A stretch of DNA of 64,000 bases, taken from positions 430,285 to 494,284 of the forward strand of contig NW_006917091.1 of NCBI RefSeq assembly GCF_000516985.1. Direction: 5' to 3'. The position numbers were made by a program, and so were the translations under genes. The notes below the pieces were generated by a model that saw nothing but the letters and a program-made list of their open reading frames with translations, did not search any database and was not told the DNA's origin. Positions 49,253 through 61,935 of this stretch are shown piece after piece. This stretch comes from Pestalotiopsis fici W106-1 (Eukaryota > Ascomycota > Sordariomycetes > Amphisphaeriales > Sporocadaceae). Within the stretch, counting starts at the first letter, position 1. Every line of letters begins with the position of its first letter.

Positions 49253-52200
49253 TTAAATCTTCGACCATTTGAGTAGAATAGCTGCGGCAATGACCGGCAG
49301 AACACTGACTAGTTCTCCCAGTCCGGCGAATTGTGGCGGAATTCGAGCATTGACAAAGGCTCCCGCAGCCAGCAAAACGGCGAAAATATTGTACACGAAG
49401 CTCCATCCAAAGTTGAAGCCGATGCGTCGAATTGAAAGTTTACTGAGTTGTATAATGGTCAGAATTCCCAACAGATTAGGGCGCATGAGAACCACGTCAG
49501 CAGCTGACTGCGCAATGTCAGTCCCCTCGTTTATGTGAACGCCGATACTAGCCTGAGCAAGAGCGACAGCATCATTGGTGCCATCACCGCAGAAGATTAC
49601 CACTGGTGCCTCGGACTTCTTGCCAGCATTGCTGGTAGGGGCAAGCAAGTCCTTGATGAAATCTTTCTTCTCTGCAGGACCGCAACGTGATCGTACATTG
49701 GTGTCGGGAATGCCAAGTTGTGCAGCTACACTGCGGACGGCCCCATCATCATCTCCAGACAGGAGTGACACGGTGATGTCTCGTCTTTGTAGATTCGCGA
49801 TAGCTTCCAAGGCATCCGACCGTAGGGTATCCTCCAGACCGAAGACTGCAGCCAGGGATCCATCAATGGTAAAACAGAATGTGGTACAGCCTCGGGCGAG
49901 AATAGCGTGCACTCGAGGGTCATTAGATACCCCTAGCCAGTGCGCATTTCCCGCTCGTAACACCTGACCCAGTGGCGTTTTGCCTTCCACTCCCTTGCCA
50001 GGAATTGACCGGACATCATCAACTGGGGCGTTCAGAACAGACATTGACCTGAGGTGTGTAGCGACTGCAATCGAGACCGGGTGCTTGATGCTGCCCACAA
50101 GACCAAGCAGAAGTCGGACAGTGCTCCTTCCTTCATGCTCGGTAGTCAGGTCTTCGACAACTACGGCCAATCGACCCTCGGTCAACGTGCCAGTCTTGTC
50201 AAACACCACATGAGACGTCTTGTGGGCAATTTCGAGAGCCTCCGAAGACTTGAAGATGACACCTCGGTCTGCTGCTCTACCACTCGCAACCACAATTACC
50301 ATGGGTGTGGCTAATCCGATGGCGCAAGGACAAGATACAATGAGGACAGTAATGGCGTACGTGATGGCATTCACCACGGCATCTGAACCCGACTGGTTCT
50401 TGACAGCCTTACCGACGGCAATCCAGACCACAAATGTGATTACTGTGATGGCCAGAATGACCGGTACAAAATAGCTTGCTACCTTGTCTGCCATTTCCTG
50501 GATCTTGGGCTTGGATAGTTTGGCCTCGTCGACCATGTCCGCAATCGAGCTAATCGTGTTGTCTCCAGGCAGGCGGGTCAGGCGTGCAACAAGAACACCT
50601 GGGCCATTGATTGATCCAGCAATGACTGAAGATTTGGGGCTCTTCTCGATAGGCCTAGATTCTCCTGTAATCATAGACTCGTCCACATCTGATGAACCAG
50701 AAATAATTGTGCCGTCAGTTGGAATTCGTGAATGAGGATTGACTTTAAAAGAGTCGCCATATTGAAGTAGTCGACTATCAATCTGCGTCTCCTCCCCATT
50801 TTCGGTGATTAGTGTAGCCGTTGAAATCTGCAAGGATCGAATGGATATTGACTCGATGGCCTTTTGACGTGCGAATGCGCTTACCCACCGACCGACCATG
50901 ATAAGGGTCACCAGAAGTGTGCTAGTCTCGAAGAATTCTCCCGTAGATAATGGCTTACCAGATGCCATAAAGGCAAAGGCGACAACCGAAAAGATGTAGG
51001 CTGTTGTAGTGCTCAGGACGATCAAAAGATCCATCTCAATAACCTGGGAAAAGATCAAGGCTTTCAGGCACTTGGGGTAGAAGGGACCGGCGACCACAAA
51101 CTGAATAATGGTCGCAAAGACCAACGATATGGACCCATGGGTGATCTCATGCTCGTAGAGAGGCGCCCATGCAAGGACAAGGACGGGAACGGTCAGTATA
51201 GCTGACAGTAGAGTCATGTAGCCAACGTTGCGGACATGCCGTGACCCCGCCGCAAGTGTCGGATCACCTCGCAGAGGGGCAAGATCCAAAGGGCCTTCGG
51301 TGCCGAACTTATTCAACAGGTCTCTGGCTCCTACAATCTTTGGGTCAAAGACTATCTGGACGGACTTTTGATCAATGGCTGACATTTCCGTAACCCCTGC
51401 GGGGTAGTCCATTTCCAAAAGTCTCTGAGTATTTCCTTTTGGAATCACAAGGATCGTAGAGCCATGATTGATGATGCGTTCAAACTTGAACTCTGTGCAT
51501 CTCTGCATGTATGCTATAGTGTCGGCGACAGATGACGTCCCGAGGTCCAAGTCGAATTCGGCTCGGGACAAGACTAGACTGGTCTTCAGATTCTTGATTG
51601 TAGTAAGAGATCCTAGCGTGCGACTCAGCTTGGTCTCACATCCAGTGCAAGTCATGCCCGATACACTCAGAATAACGTGCTCGTGGCCAGAGAGTCCATC
51701 CTCAAGATGCTTGGCACTGGTATCATGAGACGAGATCTCGTTGGTAGTCTGGACCTGATCACAGCGCGACTCTTTCTCCTGGCAGCAAGCATCTGCGCAT
51801 GAGCTTCTAGTGCCAAGATCCTTGGCACTCTTGAGAGAGATGTCTGTGGATCTTGGCCTTCTTTTTTCTGGTGACTTCTTTCCGTAGCATTGGGAGCCGG
51901 TAGCGGCACTAGGAGAGCAACATGAGTCGTCGAAGACACGGCGCTGGGCCCTTGAAGCACGATTCTTGTCAAGGGATGAACGAGGGGTTGACACACAGCA
52001 GGAAGCTTGACCCAGAGCTATCAAGGCGGAACAGATACACTCGAGAGCCTCTAATCGAGCCGCAAAGCGTGAGCGAACACGGTTCTTGTGTTCGTTACAT
52101 GGGGTCCCGTCGCCGCAACCATCGCTGCTGCATGGAATACGTTTCTCTTCGCCCCGACCAACGGCGACTCCCCGACACTCGCGAGCGGCTATGCGATCCA

Positions 52201-52882
52201 GGCAAGACGTGTCACAACAAGGAGATGTCTTGCCATCACAACAGGCGGGCTGCTTCGGTTCTTTGTCGGCCCGGGCAGATTCAACACAGCAGCCGTCAGT
52301 GCAATCACCCTCGCTCAAAGTCTGAGCAACCTGGAAGCGATTGATCGCAGCTTGAGGGGAGTTAGAGCTGTCTGCCATAGGCTCTGAGGCGCAACAACTG
52401 CCGCCGTCGCAGCTGTCAACAGTCTTGACAGCATCCAGTTCTGTGTGGGGTGGTCCACAACAGCCAACCTGGCAGTCATCAACACTTGCAGCAACAGCCG
52501 GGGTGTCAGAGGCCAGCTTGCAGCAGTCGTCAGTACTAGAGTGGTTAGCGTTTACATCTTCAGTCGCATCGGCATCAGTAGGCTTGCAGCAACTGCCAAC
52601 CTCGATGCTCGTGGTCTTGGAAGCCGGCGCAGGAGGGTTGGGGCCAGCGTCCGCGCAATTTACTGATTCGCGGACGGCCGGTTCGGAATCCGCGCCGAGA
52701 GCGGGTGGTGGCGTGCAGCCATCACAACAACCCATAGTGCTAAAATCTGTCGTGGTTATCGTTGTTGTAAGATGTTTATGGAGAAAATCACGAGTGCAAT
52801 TGACCACCAATCTTCTGCAAGTTGAAATCAATGACAACAGATGACCAAGATGCGGGGCAGAACCAAACATAATATGTTTCAT
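49253..52882 (-). CDS. Copper-type P1B ATPase with Cys-rich N-terminus
   Basis: Heavy-metal efflux ATPase of up to 1,209 residues in one exon. One HMA domain is clear (GMTCTGC, residue ~416). Membrane segments follow from ~residue 560, with the TGES actuator loop, the SCPCAIGL metal-binding helix typical of Cu(I) pumps, phosphorylation site DKTGTLT, the HP motif (KHPVS) and hinge GDGTND; all key residues are intact. The first ~390 residues hold many CC pairs (GCC, SCC, DCC, ACC), as in fungal CrpA-type copper pumps. The Met at 52735 (MGCCDGC) is probably the true start because the Cys-rich tail of such proteins starts MGCC; the 49 residues before it look like a leader. Acts in copper export at the plasma membrane (family knowledge). 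Confidence 0.95.
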   Translation of the reverse strand: MKHIMFGSAPHLGHLLSLISTCRRLVVNCTRDFLHKHLTTTITTTDFSTMGCCDGCTPPPALGADSEPAVRESVNCADAGPNPPAPASKTTSIEVGSCCKPTDADATEDVNANHSSTDDCCKLASDTPAVAASVDDCQVGCCGPPHTELDAVKTVDSCDGGSCCASEPMADSSNSPQAAINRFQVAQTLSEGDCTDGCCVESARADKEPKQPACCDGKTSPCCDTSCLDRIAARECRGVAVGRGEEKRIPCSSDGCGDGTPCNEHKNRVRSRFAARLEALECICSALIALGQASCCVSTPRSSLDKNRASRAQRRVFDDSCCSPSAATGSQCYGKKSPEKRRPRSTDISLKSAKDLGTRSSCADACCQEKESRCDQVQTTNEISSHDTSAKHLEDGLSGHEHVILSVSGMTCTGCETKLSRTLGSLTTIKNLKTSLVLSRAEFDLDLGTSSVADTIAYMQRCTEFKFERIINHGSTILVIPKGNTQRLLEMDYPAGVTEMSAIDQKSVQIVFDPKIVGARDLLNKFGTEGPLDLAPLRGDPTLAAGSRHVRNVGYMTLLSAILTVPVLVLAWAPLYEHEITHGSISLVFATIIQFVVAGPFYPKCLKALIFSQVIEMDLLIVLSTTTAYIFSVVAFAFMASGKPLSTGEFFETSTLLVTLIMVGRWVSAFARQKAIESISIRSLQISTATLITENGEETQIDSRLLQYGDSFKVNPHSRIPTDGTIISGSSDVDESMITGESRPIEKSPKSSVIAGSINGPGVLVARLTRLPGDNTISSIADMVDEAKLSKPKIQEMADKVASYFVPVILAITVITFVVWIAVGKAVKNQSGSDAVVNAITYAITVLIVSCPCAIGLATPMVIVVASGRAADRGVIFKSSEALEIAHKTSHVVFDKTGTLTEGRLAVVVEDLTTEHEGRSTVRLLLGLVGSIKHPVSIAVATHLRSMSVLNAPVDDVRSIPGKGVEGKTPLGQVLRAGNAHWLGVSNDPRVHAILARGCTTFCFTIDGSLAAVFGLEDTLRSDALEAIANLQRRDITVSLLSGDDDGAVRSVAAQLGIPDTNVRSRCGPAEKKDFIKDLLAPTSNAGKKSEAPVVIFCGDGTNDAVALAQASIGVHINEGTDIAQSAADVVLMRPNLLGILTIIQLSKLSIRRIGFNFGWSFVYNIFAVLLAAGAFVNARIPPQFAGLGELVSVLPVIAAAILLKWSKI

Positions 52883-53602
52883 ATGGGCTTGAATAACAAC
52901 TGCATGAACCCAAATGCAAGCACGGCATTCACCGATCGCGGCTCCCTAGCCAGATGATGCAGTGACAGGCCAAGCACCGCTAGGTACCCAGGTGGGATAG
53001 GCGAACTTGGCGGACGGCACTCGTGCAAAGGACTATCGATGGAGATGAGGATGAAAGGACAGATGGACCTGAACCCTCAATCTATAGGTAGCTATTGCTT
53101 TTGAACACATGAGGGACCAGATGCAAGCAATTTACAAATTGGCAGTGTATTGGTGAAAGACATACCTGGTGGGTACCCACCAACCCTATGTACCTACTGT
53201 CTACCATCCGACGATTGTAGCACCTTACAGGCAATCTTTATGCCCCGCAATTTGGTGTCAGGGGACTACCCTCGTCGATGCTGGGGCATACTTTCTTCAA
53301 TATGTGTCCGGAAATGGCATTCGAGCTTCATCAATTTCCTGTGAGCTTTGTGATGTACAAGATTCCCTTAATTCAGTAGAACCATCATGTTCTTCAATTT
53401 GGTAAGTATCTCGGTCTTGTCAATCCTAGGCCAAGACAGGTATACTGAGTCACATTGAAATATCCATAATGCTAACATATCGACACCCCTTACTTTTCTG
53501 GCGCTCGCTTGCTAATCCGCGTGCCAACAACTCAGGTATGGGGCTATTACGATCTTCCTGTAAGTTCCGTCTAGGCGAAATGTCAGCTCAACTCAAAAGG
53601 GT
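52883..53602. promoter_or_regulatory. Upstream region of the copper ATPase
   Basis: About 700 bases with TACCTAGG/GGTACC-type palindromes near 52980 and 53165-53200 (GGTGGGTACCCACC). No gene recognised. It should hold the ATPase promoter. Confidence 0.4.
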
Positions 53603-54355
53603 TTATACATTGTCCTTTTTCGCCTTTTGAGCCGCCTCGAAAGCTGCAACCTTCTTTGGATTTCCCTCTAATCCGTTCAACGTAGCCTCGGAATTCCCTG
53701 GGATCTTCATTTCAAACGTGTCTTTGACGACCGTGTATTGATAATACCCACACCTCGCAATGGGCAATGTCTTGCGAATATCGAGAATACCGTCTGTGAG
53801 AACCTCGTCTGCGATATGAATTGCCTCAACTTTACCGATAATGATATCAACGGTTCCAGTCGGAGAATTGCCCGGTAACCGGATAGTAGTGTGGTATTTA
53901 CACTCAAACTTGACCGGGCTTTGCTTTACCATGGGCACATTTGATAGCTTTGCCATTTCTTTCTCGAGGCTGGCGCGCTCAAACTCGTCGACACCATACG
54001 GAACCTGCTCAGCAGTAATGTTCATGGCCTCGCGCAGGTCCCAGGTGACGAGATTCCAGCAGAAATGTCCGTATTCTTCAGCATTGATGACGGTATCCTT
54101 TCGATTTCCTTCTTGAGTCTGATTGGAAGAAAAAACAACGTATGGAGGATCGAATGTCAAGTTGGTGAACTGGCTATAAGGCGCGAGATTTGCTCGACCA
54201 TCTTTGGATACGGTTGAGATCCATCCAATTGCTCTTGGAACAACACAAGCCTGTGGTTTCTAGTCAGTGTCTGATGCTTGCGGGTGAAGCTATCGACATG
54301 CCTTGAATGGATCATGTGCAAGTCCGTGGTCGTCTTCGTTGGGTCTGTAGAACAT
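53603..54355 (-). CDS. Flavin reductase-like, FMN-binding split-barrel protein
   Basis: Protein of 233 residues in two exons, 54355-54302 and 54250-53603. The short first exon encodes MFYRPNEDDHGLAHDPFK; the second opens ACVVPRAIGWIST, the conserved start of the flavin reductase-like barrel, followed by NLAPYSQFTNLTFDPP and ETVxxxxEFGxxxWNL-type residues. Joining these needs an intron that begins with GC (GCATGT) and ends CAG; no GT donor gives an open frame. Such proteins bind FMN and act as flavin reductases or related oxidoreductases. It is not obviously linked to the neighbours. Confidence 0.88.
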
Positions 54356-55303
54356 ATTGCTAAAGTATGTAGTCGTGTAAGAAGTGAAATGAATGTTCTC
54401 ATGCAGATGTTCACAGATTAAATGTAGTTGTTGTTATCCGTAACTCGATAGATGAGGTGGCTGCGAGATATTCACTTATAATGTGAACCGCTTCGGCCAC
54501 GTCGGTTACCTCGGTAGCCTCGGGGGTCTCGGCGGCTTCGGTGGCTTCGGTGCCTGCGAAGTGGGCAGACATCACGAATGTCGTGACTAGTAGCCACTCT
54601 CATTGAAGTGAACCACGGCGTCAAACGCGAGTATGCCGACATAGCGAAGCTAAATTGAGATTCAACATTGCGATACATCTGTACCATATCCACCAATATC
54701 TGTACAAGTCTGACAGCCTCAATGACGTCATGGCACGACCAGTATAAAAGGTTAACCGCATAATTCGGATTTGCCCATCGGAATTGAAAGTAATAGCATG
54801 AAGGAGAAGTAAACCAACTCTCCATGCCATCAACAGCCTCTGTGAGGCTGTACACGGATGGTGCCATGCATCGCCACTTATGGCGTATCGCGGCTATACA
54901 TACACGGCCCAACTTCCATGGAGTCTATTCCTTTCCCCTTTTCCCTATCGAGGTAGATTATAGCCGGCTCGACTATATTTTCTGGCCTGCATTGTGGCCT
55001 CGATGAGCCAGAAAGGCCATGCTGCGATTGCCAGCATACCCCAATGCATGTGTTGAGCTAGCCACTTGACAATCTGATATGCAGCTGGCAGTTCTAAAAA
55101 GCTTGAGCTGGTCGGGCACGAATGACACCCCGCCCCCTTCCAAACCCCACGCTGGTAAAGGTCTGTATGCCAGCTGGCTGCCCGGTGCTATCCTCGTATT
55201 TATCACATCGAAAAGCGCTTTGCACCTAAGGTATTTTATATCGTTCCACCCCCTTTTGCATCTCTCGCTTCTCTGCTTTCATATAAATTGCGCTGCAGCG
55301 CAA
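54356..55303. other. Non-coding stretch with a short degenerate tandem repeat
   Basis: At 54489-54560 a ~9-base unit of the type TCGGYGGCT repeats imperfectly. The rest holds no recognised gene. It includes the promoter of the 2EXR gene. Confidence 0.45.
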
Positions 55304-56032
55304 ATGTCCGACAGTCCGCCTTCAGGGCTCGCCGGGGAATTTTCCTACTTTCCCAAATTACCAGCCGAACTCCGCCAAAAGATATGGTTCTCATCATTTT
55401 CGCCCCGCACAGTCGAGATCCATGCCTGTAGGCCTCATTACGCTGATGCTTTCCGCTATGGCCCCAACGTTCCCAAGTGGCAGAGCCGATGCACGAACCC
55501 GTCGCTTTTATCTGTAAATGCGGAAGCCAGAGCTGTAGCTTTGAAACAATACATCAAGTTGCCGCTTACGCGAGATGTGCCCTATTCCAACGCAGGGGAT
55601 GGGACGGAACTTGATCGTGTACTGTACTTTTGTCCCGACGAGGACACGATTGTGGTACTTGGCGACATGGACTTTCATCGAATGACGCTTCTATTATCGG
55701 ATATGCGTCATCGTGACCCATCTGGCGTAGGGCTCCGACGCTTGGCCATTAGTACACGCTGGATTGCTTATCCAGGAGCTGGTCGAGCAATTCACATGTT
55801 TATAAAAGGGCTGTGCCCTGAGTTGGTTGCTTTGGTATTATTTCTTTACAGCGACACGACACCGCCGACGACGTGGACCAGCGGCATTTGTCACTTGGCT
55901 GATTATTCCGAGAATGAGCAACCCGAACAATTCTTGATACGTTATGGTCGAGAACTTCGAGATGAAGAAGGGAATGTAATGATAATGGGGAAAAGCCCGG
56001 TTAAACTGAAAGAGCTTGTATTTTGTAAATAA
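55304..56032 (+). CDS. 2EXR-domain protein
   Basis: Single-exon protein of about 242 residues. It opens with the 2EXR hallmark FPKLPAELRQKIW, then EIH, and NPSLLSVNAEARAVALKQY, all in the usual order and spacing. 2EXR proteins are abundant in filamentous ascomycetes and mostly of unknown function. An in-frame ATG at 55079 would add 75 residues without family support, so MSDSPPSG at 55304 was chosen. Confidence 0.85.
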   Translation: MSDSPPSGLAGEFSYFPKLPAELRQKIWFSSFSPRTVEIHACRPHYADAFRYGPNVPKWQSRCTNPSLLSVNAEARAVALKQYIKLPLTRDVPYSNAGDGTELDRVLYFCPDEDTIVVLGDMDFHRMTLLLSDMRHRDPSGVGLRRLAISTRWIAYPGAGRAIHMFIKGLCPELVALVLFLYSDTTPPTTWTSGICHLADYSENEQPEQFLIRYGRELRDEEGNVMIMGKSPVKLKELVFCK

Positions 56033-59000
56033 AAATAACAGCCAAATTAATGAGGAAAATGGAAATAAATGAAAGAAGAAGAAGAAAAGCAATCCAACAC
56101 AAACCATCACGGCTCATGAGGCATTATAATATGGGCTATCACAACCCAAGATGCCTGCTGCTTGTTTGGGGGTTGATTGTTTTGTACGTCATCAAGTTGA
56201 TATTTAGTACCGACCTCTGCAACTGCGAAGAGATGAAATCGATATTTGTCGTTTGACATGCTTGAAGTACAACGATAATGTCCTTTTACACTCCCAGATC
56301 TGAGACCCATGCTTCAAATCACGAAATAGCTCTGCTTGCTCATAAAGGAACCTGTAGCTATGGTCTTGAAGTGGAAGATCATAATAAATCATGTCTACAC
56401 GTATTTTGTATCAGTCTCAGCTATAAATGTCAAATCAGAGAGAGAACAGCTCTTGGAAGAAGTCGATGAGCGATGATCTTGATTCTATCATTTAACCAGA
56501 CGTTGATGCATGTGCTTCTTTAATTTCTATGAATTCTTACATTTTATTCATTCTACTGATCAGACATCTAATGCAACGTTCAAGGTTTGATCCTGCACAT
56601 GGCCACATTGCAGGCGAGAGAATATGCCCAATCTGAATGCCAGATACTAGCCACCATTACAGAACAAGCTTGAAGTCATGTTGTAATGGACGCGTTAATT
56701 TCGCTCCTTCTTGAGTGTGATGATTCTCTTCTTTCGTGATTATATTGAAGGGCACAGGCAGCTGAGTGGCCTGTGTTACAAAGGCTCTCAAGCGGCACTC
56801 GGGCAAACAAGCTTTGAAGTGCCGAGCGCTAACATCAAAGACGCTAGTTCGAGAGTTGAGACCAATAGCAATCGTAGTTGCGACACTCACTGAGAGTTGG
56901 CTGGAAGCGCATCCATCCCTACATTAGCAATGCAGTAAAAAGTGCTTGCACCGTTGACGCCAGAAGGCAATCCAAAATGCCTAGAGATGGAAATCCAGGC
57001 TTGGGCTTCTTGACATTTACCTCATTAGTATTTGTGGCGCCTGCGCATCAAAAAGCGCAGGTGCCACGCAACCATCCTCTGCGCATCGGAAGATCTTTGA
57101 GCCTACCATCGGACTCCCTTTTTGTTCTTTCTCTTCTTCTTTCATTTTCCTAAACGCTTTCTCTCCCTCCCTCCTCTTGCAAGAGAGATTAGACGGTGTA
57201 TTCCATCTCGACTAGTGGGCAGCATTGTGGCCTATCAGAACAAGAATCCTGACTCGTTGGAGCTGCTCGTGTGATGTGCATAAAAGAGCTCGGAATAGGC
57301 GAATCCAATGCGGGGCACCAGCACTTAAGTCGCGGGCCCCGCTGTTGAACATGGACATGGGAGTCGGGACTCATTGGGCGACATCTGTAGGAATTTGGTA
57401 TACCGGAAATGAATATTGATCGAGTTTCAATGTTGTATTTCACAACAAAACTGTTGAAATCCAGTCGGTTCACTTTTCAACCGCCAGAGCCTCAAGGTAA
57501 TTCTCTCTTGGCCTGTCTATAGCAACGTTGCAAGATGTCTTGCCATCCTGCCACATCCTCGACGGCTGCTTTGGGCCTTTTTGTACCACGCTGGACAGGG
57601 TTGACCGCAAGTCTAGGCCGAGTATATTCATTGGACATTTCCCCATATGGAATTTGATCTCTTGACACATGCTTTTCTTTCATCGCCCAGCACTCACCCA
57701 CCCCTCCACAATCCCTCCTCATTCTGCGTCCCCATCGCCTGTTCGGCGGGACCATCCGAGAAGAAAAAAACCCCCGTCATCTTATCATTATTGCGACCGA
57801 GTGCTCCTCCCCCGCGTAATTTTACCTCGTCCTCCTGACTCCTGCATACTGCCTACCCAGGGTCGATCATGCAAGCATGTATGCGTCCATTTAGAATTCG
57901 AGGTTCGTCCCATGGCGACAATATTAGGTTACGTGCATCTGGCGCCGATAGACGCCCTTGATCGTCAAATCCTATATGCAAGTGCTTCTTTAGTGATGCA
58001 AGGGGTTCGCCAAGCTCGAGGATCCTGCAGTCTAGATAATCTTTTTCAAGCGGTTCTGGCGTTGAGACAGTGGCTTGATTATGTAAGTTGTGCCACCAGC
58101 TTGCTATCTACTGGAATGCGCATTTGCACGATTAGCACGACCCGACCGACTACCTGCCACCAAGTCTTGGAAAAAGAGAAGAGAATCCCAACCGCTCTGC
58201 ATTCTTCTGAGTCAGGAGGCTGCCATGTGCAGGCGCGCCGCGCCGTTAGCAGGCAATTGCCGGGTATCACAAGGGCCGGTGAGCGACTGACACTGGAGTG
58301 GGTTATAATGCGGTGAATGCGACGCTGCGATAAGGCAACTCCAACACAGGTACCGCGTGCCCCCAAGGCCACAGTTCTCTCCATTTATGACCCCACGACC
58401 CTGTTGTACATAATCCAATAGAACCTTCCAACGCTCCCCATCCCAAGGCTGCTAATCTCGGTCCGTTGGAAGCCCCGGCGAACGCGCTAGATTTGAGCCT
58501 CCCCTCCTGACATATCAATAGTCGCAAGTCACCTTCTCTGTCCGTAGTCGGGCCATGTCATTTGGGCCTGTCGTATGGGCGAAATGAAACATCGCGGGCA
58601 GATTATCAGGTCTCTAGCATTCCTGGTGGTGGGCATGGACCCATGTTTTTGTTGGCAAAAATGCACCGTCCAAGATAGCTCCGGCCTCTCCTACGGGAAC
58701 AACAGACCACACTGGAATGCAAGTGAATATCCCTATCGTGGTTGAGTATCCATATTCCTGCGCTTTGCTGGGGGGGCACATGACAAAGGGCAACGTTGCC
58801 CGCCATATCATGGATCACAGTCCGTCGGACTGGGCTCTAGAGGTGAAGGAGAGAGGAGTCATCGCGTGCCACCACTTTTGGAAATTATCGGTGGCCAAGT
58901 AAAGGCATCAAACGGCACCAACACACCCATCGCTTATCTTTGTCGAAGCGAGTTCATGTATAAGTATAGTCGTTGATGAACTAACCACTGGCTTGCTTTG

Positions 59001-59092
59001 TTCTTCAATCGCAACAACTCTTCCAGCGCCGACTCTCAGCTCCCATACCACTATTGCTTTGTCTTGGTTCTGTTCTCGATTCATTCCCTACA
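56033..59092. other. Long stretch without a supported gene
   Basis: About 3 kb. An open frame at 57669-58316 contains a stretch from the ATG at 57912 to a good splice donor (GTAAGT at 58084) that could be a first exon, but no family is recognised and no continuation was found. A pyrimidine-rich tract at 57120-57180 resembles a fungal promoter. Nothing else seen. Confidence 0.35.
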
Positions 59093-60640
<1,548 letters not shown>

Positions 60641-61050
60641 GAAGGCTTTGTAGGGGTAAGCATGCTTTTTTCGGGCGTTGTATCTCAGTTGTTGGACTTG
60701 ATGCCGCCTTTTTCATTTCATGTGGCGTTGAGCGTATGGCCCAGGGGGTCTTGATGATTTCGATCTGATTTGATTTCTTCTTGTCGCATTGGTAGTTGGC
60801 TATGCTTTTTCTTACAGCCCTGGCCAGATGCACGATTATGTTCAGCTATCGATATGAGCCCTTTTGTTATCTCTTTTGCTTTTTTTTTTTTTTTTTCAAG
60901 ATACCTCAGACTACATTTATATCTTCATATCGTACATATTACTATTTATACAACTCGATCTTGCATTCAAGACATTTCCAGGTCGTCGCGTTGCCTGAGT
61001 GCATTACTGCTTACCTTCTATCCGGGGTCGACTGTCCCAGTAGGTTAGTA
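60641..61050. other. Convergent spacer
   Basis: AT-rich 3' regions of the chitinase and of the minus-strand hypothetical gene, with a T17-18 run near 60880-60896. No gene. Confidence 0.5.
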
Positions 61051-61935
61051 CTACCAAATACAGACGCCGCCTGGCGGCGGACTGTAAAATGTATACCACG
61101 ACTCGGGGTCATCCACCTCTACGTAAAAGTAAGGCGCAACCATGTCTGCACAAATGTGCATCCAGTCCTCATTGTCCTCAATGTCCCCAAACTCATTAGT
61201 CGCCTCCTCGGGCGAGAGGGGATTCTTCCAGCCCTTGACCAGGCTCACGTAGCCGCTGTTGAGACGCATTTGATTATTTGGGTCCCCCGGATCGTGGGGA
61301 TCATATAGGACGCTGCGGAGTCCTTCATCATCCACCTGGATGAAATACGTGTGGCGTGAGCTTCGGTCCCAGGCATAGTCTTCAGTGTTGACATTGGGCT
61401 TTTCCTTTCGCACCCACTCCCTCCACCTGCGTCTCAGCGCTTCGTGCGAGGCGCCCTCGAGCTCGGGGTCCTCGATAATGGGCCAATCGAGACTGTCGGC
61501 AATTTGAGGCGCATCAGACGCGGCTATATCCTCCCGTATGTTTTCTTCCAGAAGACGCTTGAATTGCTGCCAGCGGTCCTCTAATTCCGGCTTGTAGGTG
61601 CACCTGTAAATGACCCAGCCCCATTTCGCGTCGCCATGATTGTCCAGAAGCCACTGGACCATGCCCTCCGTTGAGAGCTCACCGGTATTTTGTGGATTTG
61701 TAGCACTTTGGACCTTTGCTGAGTCTCTGCGATACGTCAAAGAGTGGAATGAACATCTCGTTCGCGCCAATCGGAGTATTTCGGGACGTCTCTCCTGGCG
61801 ATGCCGTAAGCGCGCTGTTGATTGGTAAAAGGCGGCTGACCGCGACGCCCTGCCAACGCGTGTAATGACCGACGGGGGCAGCTGAATCTTGGCACGCAGC
61901 CCGGGGCTTCTCAAAGGCAGAGCCATCGCAGGCAT
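61051..61935 (-). CDS. Hypothetical protein, probably mitochondrial
   Basis: Open frame of 294 residues that I do not recognise. The first ~75 residues are rich in Arg, Ser and Ala with almost no acids, like a mitochondrial presequence. The remainder is soluble and acidic, with WVIYRCTY, RRRWREWV and a C-terminal FYVEVDDPESWYTFYSPP that recalls uncharacterised fungal proteins with a shared tail. No catalytic motif seen. No intron is needed, although one inside the N-terminal region cannot be excluded. Confidence 0.7.
   Translation of the reverse strand: MPAMALPLRSPGLRAKIQLPPSVITRVGRASRSAAFYQSTARLRHRQERRPEILRLARTRCSFHSLTYRRDSAKVQSATNPQNTGELSTEGMVQWLLDNHGDAKWGWVIYRCTYKPELEDRWQQFKRLLEENIREDIAASDAPQIADSLDWPIIEDPELEGASHEALRRRWREWVRKEKPNVNTEDYAWDRSSRHTYFIQVDDEGLRSVLYDPHDPGDPNNQMRLNSGYVSLVKGWKNPLSPEEATNEFGDIEDNEDWMHICADMVAPYFYVEVDDPESWYTFYSPPPGGVCIW

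Noticed and set aside
57669..58316. Open frame of 215 codons with a possible first exon from 57912
   Set aside because: No recognised domain and no second exon; the upstream part is low-complexity Pro/Ser/His. Kept only as a note in the stretch description.
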